Shown: positions 1-8,426, counted from the stretch's first letter. The stretch: DNA of 64,000 nucleotides from Pseudomonas sp. G2-4 (GCF_030064125.1 NZ_CP125957.1:1984001-2048000); one strand, 5' to 3'. Notes: generated by a model not told the origin, from the letters alone. Program-made: numbers and translations.

Positions 1-503
1 CATATCTCAATGGGCTGTGCAGCTTGCAACGGCACACCGCGCAAAGCCTGGGCGATGCCGCTGTGCTGTTCCGCCAGTGTTTGAAACTCGATGCCGGCTA
101 CGCGCCGCCCTGGTGCGGTTTGGCGGATGTGTGGCTGGGGCAGGCGCTGATGGGCCTGGGTGACCAGAAACGTGCCATCGAAGAGGCGCATTCAGCGGTT
201 TCCAGTGCCCTGGCGCTGGACCCCGGCAGTCTCCCGGCCTTGACGCGCCTGGCGTTGCTCACCAGTTTGCGTGGCTGCGAGGAGGCGGCCCAGGTGTTGT
301 TCCGACGCTGCCTGTTGTCGGCCGATCAGGCTGACGTGTTGTATTTTCATGCCTGGCATCACTGGTTCTGGCGGCGCAATGAGCAGGCGGCGCAGTTTAT
401 CGACCAGTGTCTGCGGCATGACCCCGGTTGTGTCCGGGCGCAGATCTTGCGGGGGCGTATTCACGAACAGCTGAGGTGGATCAGCGAGCGGCGCCTGGCA
501 TGA
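1..503 (+). CDS. HilA-like transcriptional regulator, C-terminal TPR part (truncated by window edge)
   Basis: The reading frame is open from the first base, so only the C-terminal part of the protein is visible. What is present is a set of TPR-like helical repeats with landmarks such as LFRQCLKLD, ALALDPGSLPALTRLA and HAWHHWFWRRNEQAAQF. HilA-type activators of SPI-1 secretion genes have an OmpR-type winged-helix N-terminus followed by such repeats; the DNA-binding part would lie upstream of this window. The next gene, an iagB-type transglycosylase, overlaps its stop codon (ATGA), which reproduces the hilA-iagB order known from Salmonella. The role as activator of the downstream prg/org genes is inferred from family and context. 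A generic TPR protein is the alternative. Confidence 0.65.
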   Translation, partial: YLNGLCSLQRHTAQSLGDAAVLFRQCLKLDAGYAPPWCGLADVWLGQALMGLGDQKRAIEEAHSAVSSALALDPGSLPALTRLALLTSLRGCEEAAQVLFRRCLLSADQADVLYFHAWHHWFWRRNEQAAQFIDQCLRHDPGCVRAQILRGRIHEQLRWISERRLA

Positions 504-973
504 GGCGGCGCAAGAGCAAGTGGTTATGCGTGCCGATGTGTCTGGGCCTGGGACTTGGCATGAGCCAGGCGCATGCCTGGTGCTGGAGCAGGGCGGGGCA
601 GTTGCATGCCATCGAACCCGAGCTGCTGCAAGCGATTGCCGATGTCGAGTCCGGGCAGCAGCCCGACGCAATCAACCACAACCGCAACGGCACCCGCGAT
701 ATCGGGCTGATGCAGATCAACAGCATCCATTTGCCTCGATTGAATGCCCAAGGCATTACCGAGCAGCGTCTGCTGGATGAGCCGTGCCTGTCGGTGGAAG
801 TCGGTGCGCAGGTGCTGGCCGAATTCATCGCCCGCTACGGCTACAACTGGACGGCGGTCGGCGCCTACAACGCCGGCCATTCGCCTCACCGTCAGGCGGC
901 GCGGCTTCGCTATGCACGCAAAGTCTGGAAACGCTATCAGGCGTTCACCCAGGCGCGAATGACGGCGCCGTGA
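500..973 (+). CDS. iagB: T3SS-associated lytic transglycosylase (IagB/IpgF type)
   Basis: A 157-residue secreted peptidoglycan lytic transglycosylase. The first 26 residues form a signal peptide (basic start, hydrophobic core, cleavage after SQAHA). The SLT domain follows, with the probable catalytic Glu at about residue 50 in IADVESGQQ, then the family motifs NRNGTRDIGLMQIN and, further on, AVGAYNAGH. Such enzymes open the cell wall locally so that the type III secretion needle complex can span the periplasm. The ATG at 500 overlaps the stop of the upstream regulator (ATGA), implying translational coupling. An upstream in-frame start at 428 would bury the signal peptide and is rejected. The gene ends 119 bp before prgH. 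Confidence 0.85.
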   Translation: MRRRKSKWLCVPMCLGLGLGMSQAHAWCWSRAGQLHAIEPELLQAIADVESGQQPDAINHNRNGTRDIGLMQINSIHLPRLNAQGITEQRLLDEPCLSVEVGAQVLAEFIARYGYNWTAVGAYNAGHSPHRQAARLRYARKVWKRYQAFTQARMTAP

Positions 974-1092
974 ACCGGGCTGGTTACGGGATTCTGATCC
1001 TTTGCGGGAGGCGATCGGCAGAATTCGATCAGGAACCCCGTGGTCGGCGTTTCTAACCTGTCCGCTCATTTGATGGCCCTGGAGCCTGGACG

Positions 1093-2271
1093 GTGACAGT
1101 CCCGATCGCCACCCCTCTACCGCCCTGTATTTTGCGGATACTCAATGGTCCGTTGCAGGGTTGTGAGTTTCCCCTTGGTGAAGGCACGACCCTGTTCTTG
1201 GTCGGGGCTGTGGAGGTGCTCGGGGATGGCGCACGTGCTGCCAGCGTTCCGACGGAGTCCATCTTCGTTCCCTTGGAGGAAGGTGGCCGCAATTTCGAAG
1301 TGCTGGCCGACCAAGCTACGGCGAACGGTTTGCCATTGCGGCTGCTCGGCGATTCGGTGGAGGTACGCCATTGTGCCTTCCAGGCCAGGCTGCAGATCGG
1401 CAGCCTGCAAATCGCCCTGCGTCCTGAACACCAACCCTGGGCGCCCGAATGCCTTGGTCTAGCCCCCGAGACGCCGTCCAATGCCACCGCCTCCGTGAGT
1501 TCGCGGGCCCCTTGGATGCGATGGGGCGCGGCCGGTCTGGCTCTGATTGTTCTGGTGACCGTGATGGGGCTTTGGGCGGTGCCAGGGCCGGCGCCGGAAA
1601 CCGATATTCGCGCGCTGATCACCGGCGCCAGTGCCGAGGTTCAGGTGCTGCCGGGGCGCGATCATTCGGTCTACGTCTTTGTGGCTTCCGAGCGCGATGC
1701 CGGTTGGAGCCAACAGGTGCTGACGCGCCACAACACCCTGAGTGGCAAGGTGCTGATGGTGGACCAGGAGCGTCGTCGACTGGAACAGGTGCTGATCGAT
1801 CACGATCCGCAACTGGCCTGGCATTTTCTCGACCTCAAGGACCCATCGACGCCGCGCCTGCTGCTCAGCGCGCAACGCAATCTGCTCACCCCGGACAAGC
1901 AGGAAAAGCTGTTCGATACGTTGCTCGCGGCAGCACCTTATGCCCGCGACGTCGTGGTGCAGATGCAGGATGACAAGTTGCTTGCCGACCTTGCGCAGGG
2001 TGGTTTGCAACGACTTGCACTGGGCTTCAGCCGGGTCGAGCACGCGGACAGTGTCACGTTCGCCGTCGAGGGCAACCTGCAGGATTCCGAATTGGCCGCC
2101 GCTCGCCAGTATGTCGACAGTTTTTACCGGCAGTGGGGTGATCGCTACGTGCATTTCACTGTCGAGCTCAAGGACGACGGGCTCAAGGGCCTGTCGTTTC
2201 AAACCGGCCCACAGGGCTACGTCAAGACGAGTGCTTCGTCGTGGCATTTTTCCAACAAGCAAAGTAGGTGA
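1093..2271 (+). CDS. prgH: Type III secretion inner-membrane ring protein PrgH family (SctD)
   Basis: A 392-residue protein of the PrgH/EprH/MxiG family, which forms the outer part of the inner-membrane ring of the secretion basal body. An N-terminal cytoplasmic FHA-like beta domain (about residues 10-110, starting CILRILNGPLQG) is followed by a Ser/Thr/Ala linker, one transmembrane helix at about 143-163 (AAGLALIVLVTVMGLW) and a large periplasmic region with ring-building folds. The start is GTG with GGAG at 1081-1084, eight bases upstream. It heads the prgHIJK-orgAB gene series, with only 3 bp before prgI. The family is divergent in sequence, so the assignment leans on architecture and the recognisable neighbours PrgI and PrgK. 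Confidence 0.85.
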   Translation: MTVPIATPLPPCILRILNGPLQGCEFPLGEGTTLFLVGAVEVLGDGARAASVPTESIFVPLEEGGRNFEVLADQATANGLPLRLLGDSVEVRHCAFQARLQIGSLQIALRPEHQPWAPECLGLAPETPSNATASVSSRAPWMRWGAAGLALIVLVTVMGLWAVPGPAPETDIRALITGASAEVQVLPGRDHSVYVFVASERDAGWSQQVLTRHNTLSGKVLMVDQERRRLEQVLIDHDPQLAWHFLDLKDPSTPRLLLSAQRNLLTPDKQEKLFDTLLAAAPYARDVVVQMQDDKLLADLAQGGLQRLALGFSRVEHADSVTFAVEGNLQDSELAAARQYVDSFYRQWGDRYVHFTVELKDDGLKGLSFQTGPQGYVKTSASSWHFSNKQSR

Positions 2272-2274
2272 CGT

Positions 2275-2538
2275 ATGCCTGGTATCCCGATCATGTTTCC
2301 CGAATTTCCCGATGACTTCCTCGGACAGCAAGCTGCAGCGTTCGAGCTCGGCGCCCAAGGCCTCAAGGAAGCCTTGGACCAGGCATTGGATGACCTCAAG
2401 ACCGACGCCTCTGATCCTGGAAAGCTAGCGGCCTATCAGACCGCATTTTCCTCCTACACGGTCTTCCGCAACGCCCAGACCAACACCATCAAGGGCTTCA
2501 AGGATATCGACATGGCGATCATCCAGGCGGCTCGCTGA
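2275..2538 (+). CDS. prgI: Type III secretion needle subunit PrgI/MxiH family (SctF)
   Basis: An 87-residue helical-hairpin protein that polymerises into the extracellular secretion needle. The C-terminal half carries the family signature DPGKLAAYQ then YTVFRNAQTNTIKGFKDID, and ends with IIQAAR. Length (80-90 residues) and the position between prgH and prgJ are typical. The N-terminus (PGIPIMFPEFPDDF) is somewhat longer than in Salmonella PrgI. There is no signal peptide, as expected for a substrate of the machine itself. It starts 3 bp after prgH stops, so the two are almost certainly co-transcribed. Confidence 0.9.
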   Translation: MPGIPIMFPEFPDDFLGQQAAAFELGAQGLKEALDQALDDLKTDASDPGKLAAYQTAFSSYTVFRNAQTNTIKGFKDIDMAIIQAAR

Positions 2539-2599
2539 ACGCTGACTTTTTTCGACTGGCCATCGCCCGAGACGATGGCCATTTTCATGAGTGCATCGT

Positions 2600-2908
2600 A
2601 TGTCCATCCTCAGTGTTTCCCCTTCGCTTGTTCATGGCGCGACCTTCGTTGAGCTGCGTGGTCCGCAGGAAGGCTCGGTCGTTTCACTTGAATCGCGCTT
2701 GATCGAGGCGTTTGCCGGTTCCGCCGTGGACAGCGGCCAGGAAGTCGCCGCGATCAATCAATTGCTGCTGCGTCCGGATATCAGCGACCCTGAAGTATTG
2801 GCCCAGTTGCAGGAGATGACCGGGCAATACAACGTCGACATCAACTTGCTCAACGTGCTGGTGCGCAAGGCCGTAGGCACGGCAGAAACCTTGTTGCGTG
2901 CGTCATGA
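2600..2908 (+). CDS. prgJ: Type III secretion inner rod protein PrgJ family (SctI)
   Basis: A 102-residue protein that forms the inner rod or adapter joining needle and export gate. Family features are the N-terminal MSI start, VVSLESRLIEAFAGSAVDSG in the middle (compare VSLDDRLLQAFSGSA in PrgJ as I recall it), and a C-terminal amphipathic segment ending VGTAETLLRAS. I chose ATG 2600 because the encoded MSILSV matches the family start; a GTG at 2591 in frame would add three residues. The last four bases overlap the start of prgK (ATGA). Confidence 0.85.
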   Translation: MSILSVSPSLVHGATFVELRGPQEGSVVSLESRLIEAFAGSAVDSGQEVAAINQLLLRPDISDPEVLAQLQEMTGQYNVDINLLNVLVRKAVGTAETLLRAS

Positions 2909-3624
2909 AACCGGGCGCGGTGTTGCTGGTGATATGCCTGGTGCTGGCGGGGTGTCGCCAGCCGAGCCTGCTTGAAGGGCTGGATCAGCAGCAGGCCAAT
3001 GAGGTGCTTTCGGTCCTGCAACGCAACAACATCGCGGCGGTGAAAGTCGACGCCGGCAAAGCCGGTTATGCGGTGAAAATCGATCAGTTGGATTTTTCCG
3101 CCGCCGTCGATTTGCTCAACCTTTATTCGTTGCCGTCCCGGCCACGTCTGCAAGTCGCCGAGATGTTTCCCTCCGACTCCCTGGTGGCTTCGCCCCGGGC
3201 GGAAAAAGCCCGGTTGTATTCAGCGTTGGAGCAGCGCATCGAACAGTCGTTGGGCGTTCTCGAAGGCGTGGTTTCAGCCCGGGTGCATGTCAGTTATGAC
3301 CTGGATGCCGGCGAAGGCGGGCGCAAGTCGCCGCCTATCCACCTCTCGGCGATGGTGCTGCATGAGCGCGATGTGGAACCGCAATTGCTGATCACCGACA
3401 TCAAGCGTTTCCTCAAGAACAGTTTTGCGGCAGTGGAGTACGAAAACATTTCGGTGGTGCTGTCCAGGCGTTCTCCGACCCAGCATGTCGCGCCGACAGT
3501 TGCTGCAACCCAGGGACATTCGAGTTGGCCGTGGTTGTTGGTCGTGGTGGGTGGATTGCTGATGGCCGGCGGCGGCTGGGTCTATCACCAGTCAAGTGCA
3601 AGGCGGCGTGATGTCGGACGTTGA
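2905..3624 (+). CDS. prgK: Type III secretion inner-membrane ring lipoprotein PrgK (SctJ)
   Basis: A 239-residue YscJ/PrgK-family lipoprotein that forms the inner of the two concentric inner-membrane rings. The lipobox LAGC places the lipidated Cys at residue 17. The first ring domain includes LDQQQANEVLSVLQRNNIAA, and the second includes ALEQRIEQSLGVLEGVVSARVHVSY, both strong family signatures. A C-terminal transmembrane helix lies at about 205-227 (WPWLLVVVGGLLMAGGGW), followed by a short basic tail. Translation is coupled to prgJ by a 4-bp overlap and to orgA by a 14-bp overlap. Confidence 0.93.
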   Translation: MKPGAVLLVICLVLAGCRQPSLLEGLDQQQANEVLSVLQRNNIAAVKVDAGKAGYAVKIDQLDFSAAVDLLNLYSLPSRPRLQVAEMFPSDSLVASPRAEKARLYSALEQRIEQSLGVLEGVVSARVHVSYDLDAGEGGRKSPPIHLSAMVLHERDVEPQLLITDIKRFLKNSFAAVEYENISVVLSRRSPTQHVAPTVAATQGHSSWPWLLVVVGGLLMAGGGWVYHQSSARRRDVGR

Positions 3625-4174
3625 CGGCTTGCAGAAAATTCTCGCTGAGCCTTTGGAGTATCTGCATCCTCAGCGCCTGGTGGTGCCAGCGGGATTCGAT
3701 GGGGCCCAGGCGCGAAGCCTGCTCAACCGGATAGTGCTCGAAGGGCTGGCGTTGCAAGGGCCGTGGCCGTCGCCGCTGACCGGCGTGGCGAAACAATGGG
3801 TTCGTCATTGGCGACGATTGCCTTATATCGCCTTGCTGATGGGCGCTTATCGCTTGATGCCCGATCTGGCGCGAGGCGCCGCGCTGGGATGCCTGCCGAT
3901 ACCGGTTCGTCGTTTCGCGAGTTACAGCTTGGGGGCTCGAGGCGGTCTGCCGATCAACCGCTCACCTGTTTCGGTGGAGCAGGTCGAAGCGGCTGGCCTC
4001 AATGCACTGTGGAGCTGGCACGAACAGGTTCCTGCCGCGCTGCTCGATCGCCTGGCGTTGCAATTTTCCGAGACGGTCGTGGGCTTGCATCGACAATGCC
4101 CGCTCACGAAACCCGATCCAAGCTTGTTCTTTCTGGCGGTGCAGCATGCTCGACTCTATCCGCTCCCTGACTGA
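3611..4174 (+). CDS. orgA: Type III secretion sorting-platform protein OrgA/MxiK family (SctK)
   Basis: A 187-residue cytoplasmic protein in the OrgA position, directly after prgK and before orgB. OrgA/SctK links the cytoplasmic sorting platform to the basal body. Visible features are ILAEPLEYLHPQRL at the N-terminus, WVRHWRRLPYIALLMGAYRL in the middle and LPLPD-type residues at the end. The family is poorly conserved, so gene order carries much of the call. ATG 3611 is preferred over a GTG at 3596. It overlaps prgK by 14 bp and orgB by 29 bp, showing a tightly packed operon. Confidence 0.75.
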   Translation: MSDVDGLQKILAEPLEYLHPQRLVVPAGFDGAQARSLLNRIVLEGLALQGPWPSPLTGVAKQWVRHWRRLPYIALLMGAYRLMPDLARGAALGCLPIPVRRFASYSLGARGGLPINRSPVSVEQVEAAGLNALWSWHEQVPAALLDRLALQFSETVVGLHRQCPLTKPDPSLFFLAVQHARLYPLPD

Positions 4175-4856
4175 TCTGCCTGTGGGCGAGGACGTGCGCC
4201 TGACCCGCGAGGACATCGCCGCCGTCCGGCGCCGTCAGCGCTTGCAGATGGAGGCCCAGCGTCGGGCCCGCGAGTGTGTCGAGCAGGCCCAGCGCGATGC
4301 CGAAGCGCTGCAGGCCCAGGCGTTTCAACAGGGTTATGCCGAGGGCCTCCTGCGCGTCACCGGGCAGTTGGCGGACGGTTTGCTGAAGTCTCAAACCCTG
4401 GGCCTGCAATTGCGCAACGAGCTGGCTCGGGCCGCGCGAGGTCTGCTCGCCCACGTCATGAATCAGCCGCAATGGCTGGATGAAGTGCTGGAGCGCTGGC
4501 TGGCCGGGCAGCCGGGCGACTCCACTGCAGTACTGCAGGTGCTGTTGCCGCTGCATTGCCGCCCGCGCGGTCATGAACTGCGGGACAGCCTGCGTAAACA
4601 ATGGGCCGGCGAGCTGATCCTGGAATATCACCCGCAGGACCGCTACGTGCTGCGGCTGGCGGATCAACTGCTGGAATTCGACGTTGAAGCGATCCAGGAA
4701 CGGTTGGCGCCCAGGTTGCTGGCGAGCATCGCCGCCCTGCCGGAGTCGGTTCGCTCCCTGGACCAGGCATCGTTACAGACCCTGGCGGACCTGTGCTCAA
4801 GCTTCGTCGAGCGTCCTACCGATTCCACGCCAACCGAGGTTCACCATGAAGATTGA
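4146..4856 (+). CDS. orgB: Type III secretion stator protein OrgB family (SctL)
   Basis: A 236-residue protein resembling SctL/FliH-type stators, which bind the secretion ATPase and connect it to the sorting platform. After residue 25 comes a charged, probably coiled-coil region rich in Arg, Glu and Gln (RRRQRLQMEAQRRARECVEQ then AQRDAEALQAQAFQQGYAEG), the usual FliH/OrgB layout, followed by a globular C-terminal half. ATG 4146 was chosen because the encoded MLDSIRSLTDLP is a plausible start inside the orgA 3' end; the open frame upstream is shadow of orgA. It overlaps orgA by 29 bp and the next gene by 11 bp. Confidence 0.75.
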   Translation: MLDSIRSLTDLPVGEDVRLTREDIAAVRRRQRLQMEAQRRARECVEQAQRDAEALQAQAFQQGYAEGLLRVTGQLADGLLKSQTLGLQLRNELARAARGLLAHVMNQPQWLDEVLERWLAGQPGDSTAVLQVLLPLHCRPRGHELRDSLRKQWAGELILEYHPQDRYVLRLADQLLEFDVEAIQERLAPRLLASIAALPESVRSLDQASLQTLADLCSSFVERPTDSTPTEVHHED

Positions 4857-5274
4857 AACCATGAGCGGTTCCAGCGTGCTGGATCGCAGCGCAAGTCTGG
4901 CAGTCGAGACGCTGGAGTCGCGCCTGCTGGCTGCCGGTGAGCAAAACAAACGTCCGGACCCTGAGTTCGAGCACTTGTATCAATTGCTGTTGGCCATGGA
5001 AGGGCAGGGCGAGAAGGCGATTCATGAGTTTCTTCGCACATTGCGCGGGGCGGACGGAGAAACCGCTGCCTACCCCACCGCCACGGCATTGAAGACGATC
5101 ACGCAACAGGTGCTGGTTCGGTTGAAGGAAGAGGGCCTGGAAAAGTCGCAGCTCTATAAGGAAGTCCGTGGGGCCAATGGCCTGGCGTTCGCCATGGAAG
5201 TCTATGTCCTGGGCGTTATGCGTGATGTGTTTCAGCCGATGGGGGATGAGGCTTGGGAGAAGAGTGAGTGGTGA
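4846..5274 (+). CDS. Small T3SS-linked protein in the OrgC position
   Basis: A 142-residue protein whose ATG at 4846 lies inside the end of orgB (11-bp overlap), so it belongs to the same operon. Position and length correspond to Salmonella orgC, which encodes a secreted protein that affects needle assembly. I cannot confirm sequence homology by eye. Visible features are SASLAVETLESRLLAAGEQN near the N-terminus (resembling the SLDDRLL stretch of rod proteins), a mixed helical middle, and an acidic C-terminus. No signal peptide or membrane segment is seen. It is the last gene before a REP-type inverted repeat. An unrelated operon protein remains possible. Confidence 0.55.
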   Translation: MKIETMSGSSVLDRSASLAVETLESRLLAAGEQNKRPDPEFEHLYQLLLAMEGQGEKAIHEFLRTLRGADGETAAYPTATALKTITQQVLVRLKEEGLEKSQLYKEVRGANGLAFAMEVYVLGVMRDVFQPMGDEAWEKSEW

Positions 5275-5330
5275 TTGACGCCGCGCATCCCTAGCAGGTC
5301 TGCGAACACGTTGAAACCAGCGATAACCCC

Positions 5331-5420
5331 GTGGCGAGGGAGCTTGCTCCCGCTGGGCTGCGCAGCAGACCCAAGATGGGGGCCGCTTCGCGCCCCAGCG
5401 GGAGCAAGCTCCCTCGCCAC
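5331..5420. repeat. REP pair, type A (GTGGCGAGGGAGCTTGCTCCCGCT)
   Basis: Two REP units in inverted orientation, GTGGCGAGGGAGCTTGCTCC at the left and its complement at the right, separated by a GC-rich spacer. It lies between the convergent ends of the T3SS operon and the 5481-6962 gene, and can fold into a long hairpin, so it may end transcription from both sides. Confidence 0.85.
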
Positions 5421-5480
5421 GGTTCGCCTCGCCTGACCGACCGGTGTCAGGCAAGGAACACGCCCTTTGCAAAGAAAAAC

Positions 5481-6962
5481 CTATGCGGGCGTGCTGCGCG
5501 CGTTGACATAGGCCGTACCGGGACGCGCAGCGAACACCACGGCAGCGACCAACAAGTTGGCGATATGGTCCACCACTTCTTTGGGAATCGGCAGGGTCGA
5601 AAAGTAGCGGGAGGCCGAGATGACGACGCCCATGATGATTTGGCCTACGGAGGTGCGTATCGCATTAGTGGACAGGAGTTGGTTGGCCGCTTGCTCGGCG
5701 GTGGGTATTCGGAAAGAGATGGGGTTGATTCGAAACCCCTTTTCCGAAGGATTTTCTTGTAAGGCGTGCCCCGCTTCGCCCATGAGCACTTGGCCAAGAA
5801 TGTCGGCCGAGGCATTGAGCCCACCCCGTGTTATGTCGTGACCCAGTTCCAGAGTCAGGGAGTTTAGAATCTGTTCGGCCTGGGCCTCAGGCGGCAGGTT
5901 TGGGTCGGTTTTTTGTTTTTCGCACCAATTCGCAAGTTGAAAGGCCAAGCCTTCTGACTCTGGCGGTAATGGCTGATTACCCTGCGCCATGACATACCCG
6001 GGACCGGAGTGTGGCGCGGTATAGTTCATTCCCGTGAACGACAGGAACTGGAGCATGCCGTTGAGCAGGCCGGCGATGGCCGTACCGCCAGGGCTGGCTT
6101 TCGCATTGTCGCCGGTCGGGCAGAACAGGCTCACCAAATCCTGGGCAAACGTATAAAACGCCATTTGCGAGACGAAGGGGGCCAATGCAGGTAGTGCGGT
6201 GGGCACGGTGGCAGCGGCTGCGAAAGCCAGGACCGATAATACGAGTGTGACGAGACGTGCCGCGCGCGTTTCCCAGCTTGCCGTGTTATTGCACTCGTCC
6301 CTGATTGCGCCGAGGACATTCAGCAGTGGGCCAAGGCTCTGGACGACTGTGCTGATAACGCTGCGTGTCAGGGGTGAGGGGGCATTGGATTGGAGGGTTT
6401 TTTCCAGGGCGAACCCGACCAGTTGCCTGAGCACCGTGAGGGTAGCAGTGACCAGGCCAGTGCGTACGCTGGAAATGGTCAGGTTGCTGGCCCAGCGTCC
6501 GAGATCGCCTTCGAATTCGTTGTTGACCAGTTTGCCCAGTTGCTCGCCGAGGTATTCCAGGATGATTTGGCCGCGTCGCATGAACGTGTCGGGATCTGAC
6601 GAATGACTTGAGCTTTCGAACTGTGCCAAGTTGGGAATATTCAGACCGATATCGTCGGTGAGCACTGGGTCGTCAGGACCATCGTCTAATTGCACTGTGA
6701 TGGCGTCGATGAATTTCTGAGTGGCGTTGTCGGCGCTTCCCTTTTGCTCTGTTTCGATTTCGTGAAGGGCTTCCTCGACGCCCATCAGCGCGAACCTTAA
6801 GTTTTCTGAGGAAAGCGGGGCGATCTCGTCGGCGGGGATATGTGCATTGAACATCTCTATGGTGGTATGGGGTGAACGGTCGTCTATCGTGATGGCAATG
6901 TCCGGACCGGCTTCATTGGGAATGGATCGAGCGACAGGTGAACCTGGGGAAGAAATAAGCAT
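5481..6962 (-). CDS. Unrecognised hydrophobic protein next to T3SS; candidate secreted protein
   Basis: A protein of 493 residues from ATG 6962, which has AGGA seven bases upstream; a TTG at 7043 would give 520 residues but has a poor ribosome binding site. I recognise no family. The first ~130 residues are polar and rich in Ser, Pro, Asp and Glu without a signal peptide. Several hydrophobic stretches follow: around LTISSVRTGLVTATLTVL, VLSVLAFAAAATVPTALPA, AGLLNGMLQFLSF and VDHIANLLVAAVVFAA. A polar N-terminus, membrane-active helices and a place beside a secretion operon are features of type III translocators and membrane-inserting effectors, but that is inference. It converges on the T3SS operon. 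Confidence 0.7.
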   Translation of the reverse strand: MLISSPGSPVARSIPNEAGPDIAITIDDRSPHTTIEMFNAHIPADEIAPLSSENLRFALMGVEEALHEIETEQKGSADNATQKFIDAITVQLDDGPDDPVLTDDIGLNIPNLAQFESSSHSSDPDTFMRRGQIILEYLGEQLGKLVNNEFEGDLGRWASNLTISSVRTGLVTATLTVLRQLVGFALEKTLQSNAPSPLTRSVISTVVQSLGPLLNVLGAIRDECNNTASWETRAARLVTLVLSVLAFAAAATVPTALPALAPFVSQMAFYTFAQDLVSLFCPTGDNAKASPGGTAIAGLLNGMLQFLSFTGMNYTAPHSGPGYVMAQGNQPLPPESEGLAFQLANWCEKQKTDPNLPPEAQAEQILNSLTLELGHDITRGGLNASADILGQVLMGEAGHALQENPSEKGFRINPISFRIPTAEQAANQLLSTNAIRTSVGQIIMGVVISASRYFSTLPIPKEVVDHIANLLVAAVVFAARPGTAYVNARSTPA

Positions 6963-7139
6963 TTCCTGATCCTGCGTGGCGGAGGGATACTGGGGCTGCA
7001 ATGGCAGCTGCAGGGATCTTTTGAATGCTTTTTGCGATGCCAACTATCAAATAACGCTCCGAGGTGATGGCTGCGGTGCCTTGACGCAAAGATGGAGACT
7101 CCAATAGCCAGGGTTCTCGCCGGTCGCCCTCCTGCCCGG

Positions 7140-7145
7140 TATAAT
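7140..7145 (+). promoter_or_regulatory. Candidate -10 element for pyrD
   Basis: A perfect TATAAT lies 39 bases before the pyrD start codon. No convincing -35 hexamer is found 16-18 bases upstream, so the call is tentative. Confidence 0.4.
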
Positions 7146-7184
7146 CCCGTCACTTTTTTATCGCCCAGAGAGTCAAACCCACCC

Positions 7185-8204
7185 ATGTACACCCTGGCCC
7201 GTGAGCTGCTGTTCAAACTTTCCCCGGAAACCTCCCACGATCTGTCCCTGGACCTGATCGGCGCGGGCGGACGTTTGGGCCTCAACGGTTTGCTGTGCAA
7301 GGCCCCGGCGAAAGTGCCGGGGACGGTCATGGGCCTGGAGTTCCCCAACCCGGTGGGGTTGGCGGCAGGCCTGGACAAGAACGGTGCGGCCATCGACGGC
7401 TTCGCCCAGTTGGGGTTCGGTTTCGTGGAAATCGGCACCGTCACCCCGCGCCCGCAGCCGGGTAACCCCAAGCCACGGCTTTTCCGCCTGCCCGAGGCCG
7501 AGGCGATCATCAACCGCATGGGCTTCAACAACCTGGGCGTCGATCACTTGCTGGCCCGGGTGGCCGCGTCCAAGTACAAGGGCGTGCTGGGCATCAACAT
7601 CGGCAAGAATTTCGACACGCCGGTGGAGCGCGCCGTCGACGATTACCTGATCTGCCTGGACAAGGTCTACGCCCACGCCAGCTACGTGACCGTCAACGTC
7701 AGTTCGCCGAACACCCCGGGGCTGCGCAGCCTGCAATTCGGCGACTCCCTCAAGCAACTGCTGGCCGACCTGGCCCGGCGCCGCGCCGAGCTTGCAGTGA
7801 TGCATGGCCGGCATGTGCCGCTGGCGATCAAGATCGCCCCGGACATGACCGACGAAGAAACTACCCAGGTCGCCCAGGCCCTGATCGAGACAGGGATGGA
7901 CGCGGTAATCGCCACCAACACGACGCTGGGTCGCGAAGGGGTCGAGGGGCTGGAACATGGTGACGAGGCGGGTGGGTTGTCTGGCGCGCCGGTGCGTGAC
8001 AAGAGCACCCACACCGTGAAGGTGCTGGCCGCCGAACTGGCGGGGCGCTTGCCGATCATCGCGGCGGGCGGCATCACTGAGGGTCGGCATGCCGCCGAGA
8101 AAATCACCGCCGGGGCGAGCCTGGTGCAGATTTATTCGGGCTTTATCTATAAAGGGCCGGCGTTGATTCGTGAGTCGGTGGATGCTATCGCGGCATTGCG
8201 TTGA
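7185..8204 (+). CDS. pyrD: Dihydroorotate dehydrogenase (quinone), class 2
   Basis: A 339-residue FMN enzyme that oxidises dihydroorotate to orotate in pyrimidine synthesis and passes electrons to membrane quinone. Class 2 features are an N-terminal amphipathic membrane-association segment ([20 protein letters not shown]), then [12 protein letters not shown], the [19 protein letters not shown] stretch, [20 protein letters not shown] with the serine used as catalytic base in this class, and the phosphate-binding GGI and [10 protein letters not shown] near the C-terminus. ATG 7185 gives the standard N-terminus; the frame is open upstream to 7092 but lacks homology. A type A REP follows. Confidence 0.97.
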   Translation: MYTLARELLFKLSPETSHDLSLDLIGAGGRLGLNGLLCKAPAKVPGTVMGLEFPNPVGLAAGLDKNGAAIDGFAQLGFGFVEIGTVTPRPQPGNPKPRLFRLPEAEAIINRMGFNNLGVDHLLARVAASKYKGVLGINIGKNFDTPVERAVDDYLICLDKVYAHASYVTVNVSSPNTPGLRSLQFGDSLKQLLADLARRRAELAVMHGRHVPLAIKIAPDMTDEETTQVAQALIETGMDAVIATNTTLGREGVEGLEHGDEAGGLSGAPVRDKSTHTVKVLAAELAGRLPIIAAGGITEGRHAAEKITAGASLVQIYSGFIYKGPALIRESVDAIAALR

Positions 8205-8226
8205 TTCAAGGTTGAGCACAACCCTT

Positions 8227-8355
8227 GTGGCGAGGGAGCTTGCTCCCGCTGGACTGCGCAGCAGTCCTGAAACCGGCGGATGCCATTTGCCTGGTTCACC
8301 GTGTAAGGCTCTTGGGGCTGCTGCGCAGCCCAGCGGGAGCAAGCTCCCTCGCCAC
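8227..8355. repeat. REP pair, type A
   Basis: An inverted pair of GTGGCGAGGGAGCTTGCTCC units, with the spacer including matching CTGCGCAGCAG arms. It lies between the convergent pyrD and rmf genes. Confidence 0.85.
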
Positions 8356-8397
8356 AACGGTGTTCGCAGCTCAAGCAATGACATAAAGCCCAGGCAT

Positions 8398-8426
8398 TAA
8401 AAAGGGCTCCTCGAAGGAGCCCCCTG
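8398..8426 (-). terminator. Rho-independent terminator of rmf
   Basis: Read on the minus strand, GGGGCTCCTTCGAGGAGCCC forms a stem with a tight loop and is followed by TTTTT. It sits about 90 bases after the rmf stop codon. Confidence 0.8.
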
